Of a DNA stretch of 64,000 bases, positions 37,549 to 46,200 are shown piece after piece. The stretch is from NCBI GenBank assembly GCA_031553705.1, contig JAVBLD010000033.1, positions 1 to 64,000 on the forward strand, given 5' to 3'. Source of the DNA: JAVBLD01 sp031553705. GTDB taxonomy: Bacteria; Bacteroidota; Bacteroidia; Bacteroidales; Marinifilaceae. Both the position numbers and the translations under genes were made by a program. How positions within the stretch are numbered: position 1 is the stretch's first letter; the number at the start of each line of letters is the position of its first letter. The notes under the pieces were generated by a model. It was given only the letters and a program-made list of their open reading frames with translations, searched no databases and had not been told where the DNA came from.

Positions 37549-38931
37549 TTATTTTTTTTCTTCCGGTTTTACCTCTTCACTCTCTTTGGCGCTTCCTATT
37601 GCATCTCCTTTCAAGTATTTGGGTAAATCCAGTCCAGCCATATTGAACAGGTCATTTAAAGGAGGAATTGATTTCATCATTCCAGAAATGAAGTTGGCAG
37701 TGGAAGTTGTGTCGCTTTTCCCATTATTGCCGTCCCATATCGTGATCTTGTCAATTTTGATGTTCTTTATAGCTTCAACCTGTGTTTTCACCAACTCGGG
37801 AAGTTTTTCGATCAAAAGCAACTGATAGGCCTTCGAAGGATCGCCTCCTGCTGCATGAACCACTTTGTCATATCCGTCGGCTTGTTTGGTCAGAATCTCA
37901 AACAAGCCCCGGGCCTCCGCATCCATCTTGACAAAGATTGCATCGGCCTCTCCTTTGGCATTCTCACGTACCTTCTCGGCTTCGGCCTGTGCTTCGATGA
38001 TCCGTCGTTTCTTTTCGATTTCGGTAGGAACGATCACATTGGCCTGTTGCGTCGCACGTTCACGTTCGGCTCGGACGTTCTCAGCCTGCTGTTCGGCTGC
38101 ATAGGCGTCCTGTAAGGCTTTGGCTTGTTGTACCTTTTCTGCCGATATTGCTATGCGCAATGCTTCAGCCTCTTTTTCCCGGCGCGTCGCATCGGAATTT
38201 GCAATCTCTATTTTGGATTGGTTTTCTCCTTTTACAGCAATTGCGTTGGCTTCGGCTGTTTTGATACGGGTATCCCGTACTGCTTCCGCTTGACCGATTT
38301 CTCCGATTTTTTCCTGGACCGCAACACTTACTTTGGCTTCGTTGATCGCTTTGGCAGCCGCTTCACGTCCTAAAGCTTCAATATATCCCGACTCATCTTT
38401 GATGTCGGTTACATTCACGTTAATCAACTTCAGGCCGATTTTTTTTAATTCGGCCTCCACATTGGTAGAGATACTTTCGAGAAATTTATCCCGGTCTGCG
38501 TTAATTTCTTCAATGGTCATCGTTGCAATCACCAGGCGGAGCTGTCCGAATAATATATCGCTGGCCAACTCCTGTATCTGCTCCGAGCTAAGTCCCAACA
38601 ATCTTTCGGCAGCATTATTCATACTTTCCGGTTCCGTCGAGATACCTACCGTAAATCGGCAAGGCACATCCACACGGATATTTTGTCCGCTCAAAGCATT
38701 TGTCAGATTTGCTTCAATAGAAATAGGCTTCAGGTTCAAATAGGCATAGTCCTGGATGACAGGCCAAATAAAGGCACCTCCTCCGTGGATACACTTAGCC
38801 GACGATCCGCCGGTATTACCGTAAACAACTAGAATCTTGTCCGAGGGACAACGTTTGTAACGTTTGATTAATGATGTGATCAGAATAAAGCAAACGACAA
38901 TCGCAATAATAAGAAGATAAATGGGCTCCAT
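37549..38931 (-). CDS. floT: Flotillin-like SPFH-domain protein
   Basis: Membrane scaffold protein of the flotillin/YqiK group that organises ordered membrane patches. An N-terminal hairpin anchor (YLLIIAIVVCFILITSLI) is followed by the SPFH domain (about 35-200, with NVNVTDIKDESGYIEALG). A long coiled coil (about 200-350) is rich in the Glu-Ala repeats typical of flotillins, and a C-terminal tail resembles FLOT proteins (LPELVKTQVEAIKNIKIDKITIWDG). The 460-residue length is usual. It lies 6 bp downstream of the NfeD-like gene. The symbol is a family-level assignment. Confidence 0.93.
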   Translation of the reverse strand: MEPIYLLIIAIVVCFILITSLIKRYKRCPSDKILVVYGNTGGSSAKCIHGGGAFIWPVIQDYAYLNLKPISIEANLTNALSGQNIRVDVPCRFTVGISTEPESMNNAAERLLGLSSEQIQELASDILFGQLRLVIATMTIEEINADRDKFLESISTNVEAELKKIGLKLINVNVTDIKDESGYIEALGREAAAKAINEAKVSVAVQEKIGEIGQAEAVRDTRIKTAEANAIAVKGENQSKIEIANSDATRREKEAEALRIAISAEKVQQAKALQDAYAAEQQAENVRAERERATQQANVIVPTEIEKKRRIIEAQAEAEKVRENAKGEADAIFVKMDAEARGLFEILTKQADGYDKVVHAAGGDPSKAYQLLLIEKLPELVKTQVEAIKNIKIDKITIWDGNNGKSDTTSTANFISGMMKSIPPLNDLFNMAGLDLPKYLKGDAIGSAKESEEVKPEEKK

Positions 38932-38937
38932 GATTGA

Positions 38938-39513
38938 TTATGAATTAAGATTTATAGATGATACCATGACTGTTTGATTGTCAATGATCTTTGTTACTTT
39001 TGCTTTAGCTCCGGTCGGAATTTTATCTCCTTCCGTCATTGCTGCTATTTCATGATAGGCACCTCCGACACTGACCTGGATTTTGCCTTTTCCTTTCATC
39101 TCGCCCGGGATTACCAGATATACGTCAGCCGTTTTTCCGACTGTGTCCGAGATTTTAAAGGTCTTGTCCGCTGCCAGCTTCGTTATTTGTATAATTAGGA
39201 AAAAGAAAACCGCAACAAAAAGGAGACCGATTAGAACAGATATAAGGTTTAACCAGAATGTTGAGTGAATTGTAGTGTAAAAACAGACTGCCGCCCAGCC
39301 GTAACCTAAAAAGAAATTGACAAAGTTTCTAAATGAAAATATGTGCCCTGGGGAGTCATTATCCAGATTGCCGTCAAAATCGGCACTCATTCCGTCCGAA
39401 GCGTCCATTCCGATGAATGTCATAACCATCTGTATAATAAAAATTATACTTGTGATCAATGCGATACCCCAGTATATTTTCAATGCGGGTTCTAAACTGT
39501 AATACCATTCCAT
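38938..39513 (-). CDS. NfeD-like membrane protein with C-terminal OB-fold
   Basis: A 191-residue partner of flotillins. An N-terminal helix and a second hydrophobic stretch (ALITSIIFIIQMVMTFI) precede a three-helix block (about 70-110). The OB-fold at about 125-191 (GKTADVYLVIPGEMKGKGK, GAYHEIAAMTEGDKI) is characteristic of NfeD1b/YuaF-type proteins. It lacks the serine-protease domain of long NfeD proteins. The flotillin gene follows after 6 bp, the standard arrangement, in which the two interact in the membrane. Confidence 0.88.
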   Translation of the reverse strand: MEWYYSLEPALKIYWGIALITSIIFIIQMVMTFIGMDASDGMSADFDGNLDNDSPGHIFSFRNFVNFFLGYGWAAVCFYTTIHSTFWLNLISVLIGLLFVAVFFFLIIQITKLAADKTFKISDTVGKTADVYLVIPGEMKGKGKIQVSVGGAYHEIAAMTEGDKIPTGAKAKVTKIIDNQTVMVSSINLNS

Positions 39514-39646
39514 AAATTGAAAATTAATTTTTTTTGTTAAAGATAATCAATTATTTTAATGTTGCAATATAAAAACAGAATGATAAAATAGTTTTTTCAG
39601 GTTAATTTATAGGGTGAAAACCGATCGTAGATTTAAACAAAAGTGC

Positions 39647-39654
39647 TATCTTTG
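39647..39654 (+). promoter_or_regulatory. Promoter -7 element for the lysine-rich microprotein
   Basis: TATCTTTG is an exact TAnnTTTG match 37 bp upstream of an ATG at 39692, predicting a leader of about 33 nt. No TTTG is seen at -33. Confidence 0.5.
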
Positions 39655-39691
39655 ACATTTGAAAATAATAACCTTTTAAAATCTTACAGCC

Positions 39692-39796
39692 ATGGGAAAA
39701 GAAAAAAGCGTTAAAAAAGAGGCAAAGAAAGAGCCGACAAAAACTTTGAAAGAGAAGAGACAGGAAAAGAAAGCGAAAAAAGAAAAGCAAGGATAA
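39692..39796 (+). CDS. 34-residue lysine-rich microprotein
   Basis: The frame encodes MGKEKSVKKEAKKEPTKTLK followed by a further 14 residues ending KKEKQG: about 15 lysines in 34 residues, no hydrophobic core and no cysteine. It is too short for ordinary ORF callers. Support comes from an exact -7 promoter element at the usual distance, its place on the opposite strand from both neighbours, and a terminator hairpin 26 bp after its stop. The composition recalls small nucleic-acid- or ribosome-associated basic proteins, but I know of no function. It would be predicted disordered or a single charged helix. Confidence 0.7.
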   Translation: MGKEKSVKKEAKKEPTKTLKEKRQEKKAKKEKQG

Positions 39797-39821
39797 AAAA
39801 TTTACTACTTATTGGTCGTAT

Positions 39822-39856
39822 TTAAAGCAAGAGTGTCGAAAGGGCTCTTGCTTTAA
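39822..39856. terminator. Terminator between the microprotein gene and ybaK
   Basis: TTAAAGCAAGAG (39822-39833) and CTCTTGCTTTAA (39845-39856) are perfect 12-bp complements around an 11-nt loop. It serves the converging microprotein and ybaK genes and is only moderately T-rich on either side. Confidence 0.7.
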
Positions 39857-39863
39857 GATTTTA

Positions 39864-40337
39864 TCAGGTCAGCATATCTGTTTCTGCATCGGTCACCTTT
39901 ATTAAATAGTTGGGATCGATCCTTATCTGCAATCCTCTTTGGCCGGCACTTACATAAATTACATTAAAGTTCAGGCAGGTTCGATCAATATAAGTCGGAA
40001 AATGTTTTTTCATTCCGATCGGAGAGCAGGCTCCACGCATGTATCCTGTGACAGATAGTAATTCTTTCATCGGAATCATATCACAATTCTTGTTGCCTGA
40101 GATTTTAGCTGCTTTTTTTAAGTCCATCTCTTCCGCTCCGGGAATAATGCAGACAAAATAGCCGGTTCTATCTCCTTTTAAGATGAGCGTTTTAAATACC
40201 TGTTCAATCGGTTCGTGTAATTGCTCGGCAACGTGAACAGCGCTTAAATCCGATTCATCTACCTCATAGGGAACCAGTTCATAGCAGATGTTCGCCTTAT
40301 CGAGCAATCTAGCAGCATTGGTTTTGTTAATCTTCAT
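39864..40337 (-). CDS. ybaK: Cys-tRNA(Pro)/Cys-tRNA(Cys) deacylase, YbaK/EbsC family
   Basis: Hydrolyses cysteine wrongly attached to tRNA-Pro, a trans-editing step. The 157-residue size is typical. Family motifs include NAARLLDKANICYELVPYE at the start, AEQLHEPIEQVFKTLILKGD, the conserved Lys region KKAAKISGNKN, and GYMRGACSPIGMKK. It is separated from the guanine deaminase gene by 1 bp, so the two are translated from one message, which probably starts at relA. Confidence 0.9.
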   Translation of the reverse strand: MKINKTNAARLLDKANICYELVPYEVDESDLSAVHVAEQLHEPIEQVFKTLILKGDRTGYFVCIIPGAEEMDLKKAAKISGNKNCDMIPMKELLSVTGYMRGACSPIGMKKHFPTYIDRTCLNFNVIYVSAGQRGLQIRIDPNYLIKVTDAETDMLT

Positions 40338-40338
40338 A

Positions 40339-40812
40339 TCAATAAGCTGTCTTATCCTGTTTCCCGGCCCATTTGGTGAATAGATCAGCGGAATCCGACA
40401 GTTGAATATGTTTCACATCAATATTTCTTCTATCCAGAGGTAAATTTAATTCGTCATAGATAAATTTATCATTAAAACCGATTTTGGCGGCATCATTTCT
40501 GTCGGAACAGTAATATACGGTTTTGATATTTGCCCAATAGATTGCTGCCATGCACATCGGACACGGTTCGCAGCTTGTGTATATCACAGCATCAGGAAGA
40601 TGGAAGGTATTTTTCATTTTACAGGCGTTTCTGATGGCTACAATTTCCGCATGGGCTGTCGGATCGTTTGTTGAGGTCACCATATTGCGTCCTTTGCCGA
40701 TTATTTCTCCATTGGCAACAATAATGGCGCCGAACGGTCCCCCCTGGTTATTCCGAATACCTTCGTATGCTTCTTCAAAAGCACATTTCATATAATCTTC
40801 CTGTTTCTTCAT
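40339..40812 (-). CDS. guaD: Guanine deaminase-type nucleoside deaminase
   Basis: Zinc-dependent cytidine-deaminase-fold enzyme that converts guanine to xanthine. Zinc ligands and the proton-shuttling Glu are in PTAHAEIVAI, and the two cysteines are in SCEPCPMCMAAIYWA. The YYCSDRNDAAKIGFNDKFIYDEL stretch is characteristic of the B. subtilis-type GuaD and separates it from the tRNA-editing TadA. The 157-residue length fits. Between relA (28 bp) and ybaK (1 bp), it forms a three-gene operon. A functional link to ppGpp is possible, because GuaD acts on guanine metabolism, but that is inference. Confidence 0.9.
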   Translation of the reverse strand: MKKQEDYMKCAFEEAYEGIRNNQGGPFGAIIVANGEIIGKGRNMVTSTNDPTAHAEIVAIRNACKMKNTFHLPDAVIYTSCEPCPMCMAAIYWANIKTVYYCSDRNDAAKIGFNDKFIYDELNLPLDRRNIDVKHIQLSDSADLFTKWAGKQDKTAY

Positions 40813-40840
40813 AACTGTTTATTATAGGTCGTTTTTAAAT

Positions 40841-43030
40841 TTATCCCTCTTGTACCGAATCGTGCCGGCTTACTTTCTGGATGCCTTGAATGTGTTTCAA
40901 CCGGCTGATCAGTTGTGACAAATGCTCGGTGTTGTCGATCAATACGGTGACACTACCGTCAAAGGCTCCTTCCGAAGCGTTGATGGCTATGGCCCGCATA
41001 GTAACGTGTGGATCTTTGGAAATAACCTTGGTAATTTTGTTGATGATATTTCCTTCTCCTCTTCCCATCAGGCTCAGTACGGTTTGATACGAGTTGGCCC
41101 CTTCGTTTGTCCATTGTGTTTTAACAATACGGTAAGGGTAGCGCCGTTCAAGATCCAGAGCGTTCTTACACTGCTTACGGTGTACTTTGATGCCTTCGCC
41201 GATCGACACAAAACCGAGAATATCGTCACCATATACCGGATTACAACAGCGTGCAAACTTATACTCTACATTGTCGACGTTTTTATCAATCAATAATACA
41301 TCTTCGTCGATTTTTTTAGTACGGCTGATCTTGATATCTTTCGGCGGAGCAGGCACATACTCCTCTTTAGGCCGTGCCAGGATCTCCTTGATTTCGGCAG
41401 TGTCGTGTTTACCGATGGCAATACCATGATAAAGGTCCAATGCGAACTTATACTTGTAGTGTTGCATCAGACGCCTGACCAATTCATCATTATATTCGAC
41501 CTTCCAGTTTTTCAGCCGCCTTGCCAGGATCTCTTTACCGAGGTCTGCCTGGTGGTTTATCTCTTCATTCAGGTACTGCCGTATTTTATTCCGTGCCTTT
41601 GATGTGATGGCAAAGCTCAGCCAATCCGCTTTGGGTTGCTGGTTTGCCGCAGTAATAACAGAAATCTGGTCACCATTTTTCAGGACGTATTTTAATGCTT
41701 CATTCCGTTGGTTTACTTTTCCGCCTACGCATTTATTGCCTATATTTGTATGTATCGCATAAGCAAAATCAAGTAGGGTGGCTCCTGCTTGTAAAGTGAT
41801 CAGATCGCCTTTCGGAGTGAAGACATGCACCTCCTTATCCCGTAGGTTGATCTTCATATCGTCCAACAGGTCGATGGCATTCTTCTCACTGCTTTCAAGA
41901 ATCTCCCGAAGTTCGCCCAGCCAGCTTTCAATGATATTATCGGCAGAACCGCCTTTATATTTCCAGTGGGCGGCAAATCCGCTTTCCGCAATTTCATCCA
42001 TCCGTTCGGTGCGTATTTGTACTTCCACCCACCGGTTTTTCGGTCCGAGAACGGTAGTCTGCAATGATTCATACCCATTCGATTTGGGTACCGAGATCCA
42101 GTCCCTCAGCCGTTGCGGGTTTGGCGTATACTTATCGGTCACGATAGAGTATACCCTCCAACAGTCTGCCTTTTCATTTTCGCCCTGGCTGTCAATGACA
42201 AAACGAACAGCGAAAATATCGTATATCTCTTCAAATTCCACTTGGCTTTTACGCATCTTGTTTAAAATCGAAGCAATGGTTTTGGTCCGGGATTTAACTT
42301 TAAATTTAATCTCTTTTTTTGTTAGTTCCTCTACAATCGGCGCGATAAACTGGGCAATATATTCTTCCCTTGCGTCCTTCGATTCCTGTAGTTTTTGGGC
42401 AATCTCGTTGTATAACTTCGGATTGGAATAACGTAAAGCCAGATCCTCCATCTCCGATTTGATGTTATACAGTCCCAGGCGGTGTGCAAATGGGATATAT
42501 ATATAACTGGTTTCCTTTGCCAGTTGTTGTTGTTCCGCTATTGAAAGGGTATGGGCGATTCTTAAAGCATATAATTTTTCTGCCAGGAAAATCAATTGTA
42601 CACGGATATCTTCGGCAAAGCTCAGTAAAAGTTTTCGGAAATTTTCGGAGTCGATAATTTTCTGCGTTGCATAGAGATGACTGATCTCTTTCAATCCTTT
42701 CGTGATCTGCCATACTTTTTCCCCAAACTCTTCTCCTACCTGTTCGAGGGAGATAAAATTATACTCAACACTCCTATGCAGCATGGCGCAGATGATGGAT
42801 GTGCGTCCTAACCCGATATTCTCTGTAAGGATAAATATAATATCAAGAATTTTGAGAAGCTCTTGATAGGCCAACTCCGGATTTTGCAGTTCGTATCGGA
42901 TAGCTATTTTAAAAGCTTTTTTGATCAACAGTACATGCTCTTTGGTAGAAATATTCCTACTCAGCTTCAATAAAGCAGTGTATCTATCGAGTATTAATCG
43001 CCTATACTCTTTTTCGGTTAGTTGCTCCAT
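40841..43030 (-). CDS. relA: RelA-type (p)ppGpp synthetase with degenerate hydrolase domain
   Basis: Long RSH protein, 729 residues, that makes the alarmone (p)ppGpp on stalled ribosomes. Order: a pseudo-hydrolase domain (about 45-200), the synthetase domain (about 235-365, with KSRTKTIASILNKM, EEIYDIFAVRFVI, SVPKSNGYESLQTTV and FAAHWKYKG), TGS (about 395-460, starting VHVFTPKGD), a zinc-finger-like CCNPVYGDD region, and a C-terminal ACT (GEGNIINKITKVIS). In the hydrolase domain the catalytic HD is HR (85-86), ED is EY (89-90), the first His is replaced near Tyr55, and LADRLHN is LAEKLYA, so hydrolase activity should be lost. Transcription runs into guaD and ybaK. Confidence 0.93.
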   Translation of the reverse strand: MEQLTEKEYRRLILDRYTALLKLSRNISTKEHVLLIKKAFKIAIRYELQNPELAYQELLKILDIIFILTENIGLGRTSIICAMLHRSVEYNFISLEQVGEEFGEKVWQITKGLKEISHLYATQKIIDSENFRKLLLSFAEDIRVQLIFLAEKLYALRIAHTLSIAEQQQLAKETSYIYIPFAHRLGLYNIKSEMEDLALRYSNPKLYNEIAQKLQESKDAREEYIAQFIAPIVEELTKKEIKFKVKSRTKTIASILNKMRKSQVEFEEIYDIFAVRFVIDSQGENEKADCWRVYSIVTDKYTPNPQRLRDWISVPKSNGYESLQTTVLGPKNRWVEVQIRTERMDEIAESGFAAHWKYKGGSADNIIESWLGELREILESSEKNAIDLLDDMKINLRDKEVHVFTPKGDLITLQAGATLLDFAYAIHTNIGNKCVGGKVNQRNEALKYVLKNGDQISVITAANQQPKADWLSFAITSKARNKIRQYLNEEINHQADLGKEILARRLKNWKVEYNDELVRRLMQHYKYKFALDLYHGIAIGKHDTAEIKEILARPKEEYVPAPPKDIKISRTKKIDEDVLLIDKNVDNVEYKFARCCNPVYGDDILGFVSIGEGIKVHRKQCKNALDLERRYPYRIVKTQWTNEGANSYQTVLSLMGRGEGNIINKITKVISKDPHVTMRAIAINASEGAFDGSVTVLIDNTEHLSQLISRLKHIQGIQKVSRHDSVQEG

Positions 43031-43157
43031 GATTGTTTATATAAAAATACGAGGATTTTTTTTCTTCTGCTATAAGTTTCGTTTTTTGAAGTTCCCTGTT
43101 GTAGTTTGCGTTTGTAAAAATAGTGAATTCTTTTCGGGAATGTTGAACAATAAATCC

Positions 43158-43165
43158 TATTTTTG
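43158..43165 (+). promoter_or_regulatory. Promoter -7 element for the 1466-residue exported protein
   Basis: TATTTTTG matches TAnnTTTG exactly. A TTTC at 43132-43135 with a 22-bp spacer may be the -33. The leader would be about 50 nt to the ATG at 43221. Confidence 0.55.
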
Positions 43166-43220
43166 TCTAAATTTTTTCTTGAGGATACATATCTGTCTGT
43201 GATTTATTATTTATGTGCTT

Positions 43221-46200
43221 ATGCTAAAGTGTGGATTTATTATTATGCTTCTTTTACCTGTTGTTTTAAAAGCGCAGGATACAAAATCTTTGTTCCAACA
43301 AATGGATATTATTCTAAAAGATATAAAACTTATTGAACGTAAGGTATTAATAGATGGTTATATAGAAGCACAGTCGTCCGGTTATTTTACTCCGTCGGAA
43401 CAAGAGGAGATACAGGGACTTTTTAATAAGTTTCAGGAATTACGGATACCGGGAGAGCCTGAATTGAAAAATTTTGTACAGTGCATAAACGGTTTTTACC
43501 GGAATTCCGAAAAGGAGAATTTTAAAGTGTGGCTGACCGGATTGAAAGAGCTTGTTTTGCCTGCTGTCCGTTCTAAGGTCACAATAAGAAACTATCTGGC
43601 AACTACAACGCTGATCGTGTGCGAACAGACTTTTTCTTCCTCTGCTTCCCATAAATGGTTCATTAGAGGAGGTAAACCTGTGTGGAGATTCAATGATGGT
43701 ATCCGGGTCGATTTTGATCGTGCCACTGTTACATGTAAAACTCCTAAGGATTCCATTGCTATCTATTCCACAGATGCCTCCTACTTGGTGGCCGAAGGTT
43801 GTATCGTAGGAAAAGGCGGAAGCGTCGAATGGAAAAATTCGCAGGATAATATGAATGCCACCCTCTCTACCTACCAGATAGATCCGAAAGTTTCGGAGTA
43901 TACAGCCGATTCTGCTTTGTTCCATTACGAAAGTAAATTTAGAATGCCTTTATGGGGTAAGCTAAAAGATAATGCTTCAAAATATAGCAATGACAAAGAT
44001 CGTCCGTTCCCTGAGTTTACCTCTTATTCGACCGATATAAAAATTAATCCGCTTTTCAGGGATGTCTCTTTTAAAGGTGGAATTTCTTACGCCGGCTTGA
44101 AGTTTTATGGCTATGGTTATGGAGGAAACCCGGCTTGTGTGCATATTACACCGGCTGGGGGTGCCACTGAAATGTATCTGTATGCCGACCGTTTTTTTAT
44201 CGATACGATGAAGGTCATTTCGGCAACTTCCGCCTTAGTTATTAAACTGGATTCGGGACAGATCACGCATCCGGATATTAATTTTTCTTATCTGGCGGAT
44301 AAACGTGTGGTGACGCTTAAAAGGATTACGGAGCAGAGCGCTCATATTCCGTTTAAGGATAATTACCACCAGATACTGTTTGACATGGAACAGATTTCCT
44401 GGCCGTTAGACAGTATTTATATGAAAATGAGTATGACCAACCGTTCGGGACTTTTCAGGGCGATGATCGAGTCGTTGAATTTTTTCAATGACGATGTATA
44501 TGATAATATACAGGGACTGGATGAGATCAATCCTCTCAATGGCCTGCTGAAATGTTCCATGGAATTGAAATCCAATACATTTACAATCAAGCAATATTCT
44601 ACATATATAAAAAAGGCGGCGGAGCAGTTGAGAAAACAGATCATAGTGCTTTCCTATAACGATTTTGTTGATTATGACGAAGAGCGTGATGAGGTCACTC
44701 TGAAACAACGCCTTTTCGATTACACGAAAGCGCGTGTCGGGAAACAGGATTACGACCAGATCCGGTTTATATCCCATCCGGAGGGTACACAGGCAAACGC
44801 TTTGCTGGATGTACATTCTCATAAGTTGCAAATATTTGGAGTACAAAGACTTACAATTAGTAGGGTAAAAGATATTTTCATGGAACCGACAGGCAATAGT
44901 CTGGTCATGTTAAAGAACCGAGACATGGAGTTCAGCGGTAAACTGAATGCGGGAATGTTCGATATGTACGGCCATAATCTTTATTTTTCTTACGACAAGT
45001 ACACAATCAATCTGTCGCAGGTGGATTCTGCCAATATGTTCATGATGGACCAAAATACCCATAAAAGGGGGGAGCAGATTCGTTCGTCGATCAAGATTAT
45101 GACAGGGGATATTATTATTGACGAACCCGGCAATAAATCGGGTAAAAAGACCGGCAACGGTTTTCCGGTTTTGCACTCTACTTCGGACTCTTATGTCTAT
45201 TTTGATCAAAAATATGTGCAAAACGGTGAGTATAAACGGGATAGTTTTTATTATGTTATTAAACCGTATACTTTGAATGGGATCAATAGTACCGATAATT
45301 TCCAATATGCTTTCCGCGGCATGTTGGTATCAAACATCCTGCCTCCGATAGACGATACACTTTATCTTATGAAAGATAAGAGTTTGGGGTTGAGGTATGA
45401 TACACCTAAGGAGGGGCTTAAATTGTATGGAAAAGGGATAATTAAGAGCCGGGTGACTCTCGATCAGAAAGGATTTATAGCCCGGGGGAATGTAGAGCTT
45501 AACAATAGCGATTTCCAGTCGGATTCTATTATGTTGTTGCCGTCCCGGATGCTTGCCAGCACGAACAAAATCCGAGTGAATGCAGTGCCCGGACAGCGTC
45601 CCGGAACTGTTGGTGATCAGGTTAATATACGATATTTGCCAAAAGAGGGAGGTAACTTGCAGGCGATTTCAGTAAAAACTCCGTTTGAGATATACCAGGG
45701 ACAGGTAAAACATACCGGAACGCTCTCCATTTATGAGACTTTATTGGATGCTTCCGGACAATTGGCATTAAAAGATGCTGTAATGAATTCGCAACTGTTC
45801 CATTTGCAGGAACACAATGTTGTTTCTCCCCAGACCGATATCAGCATATCACCATTGGCAAACAAGGAAGTTCTGTTGGATATCCGTCAGGTGAGTGCAG
45901 ATATTAATATGGTGAGCCATATCGGAAAGTTTGTTAATAATGTGGAGACAAATCCGCTTTCATTATCTTCCAATCGCTATGTCTGTTCGTTTAAAAACCT
46001 GACATGGAATATGGACAAGTCGTTCTTGAATGTCGGTGTTGAGGATGAGAAAGAGTTGGCACAACTCTGGAGAATGGAACAGGTGGATAGCTTGCCGTTA
46101 CAGGCTAGGAACAGGTTTGTATCGACCAGCCTGAGTACAGACTCGCTCAGCTTTGTCGCTCCATTTGCTAAATACAACTTACTGGACGGGAAAATCAATT

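Noticed and set aside
41778..42431. A 217-residue plus-strand frame antisense to relA
   Set aside because: Rich in Ser, Phe and Ile with no domain signature, and it lies fully within conserved relA coding sequence.
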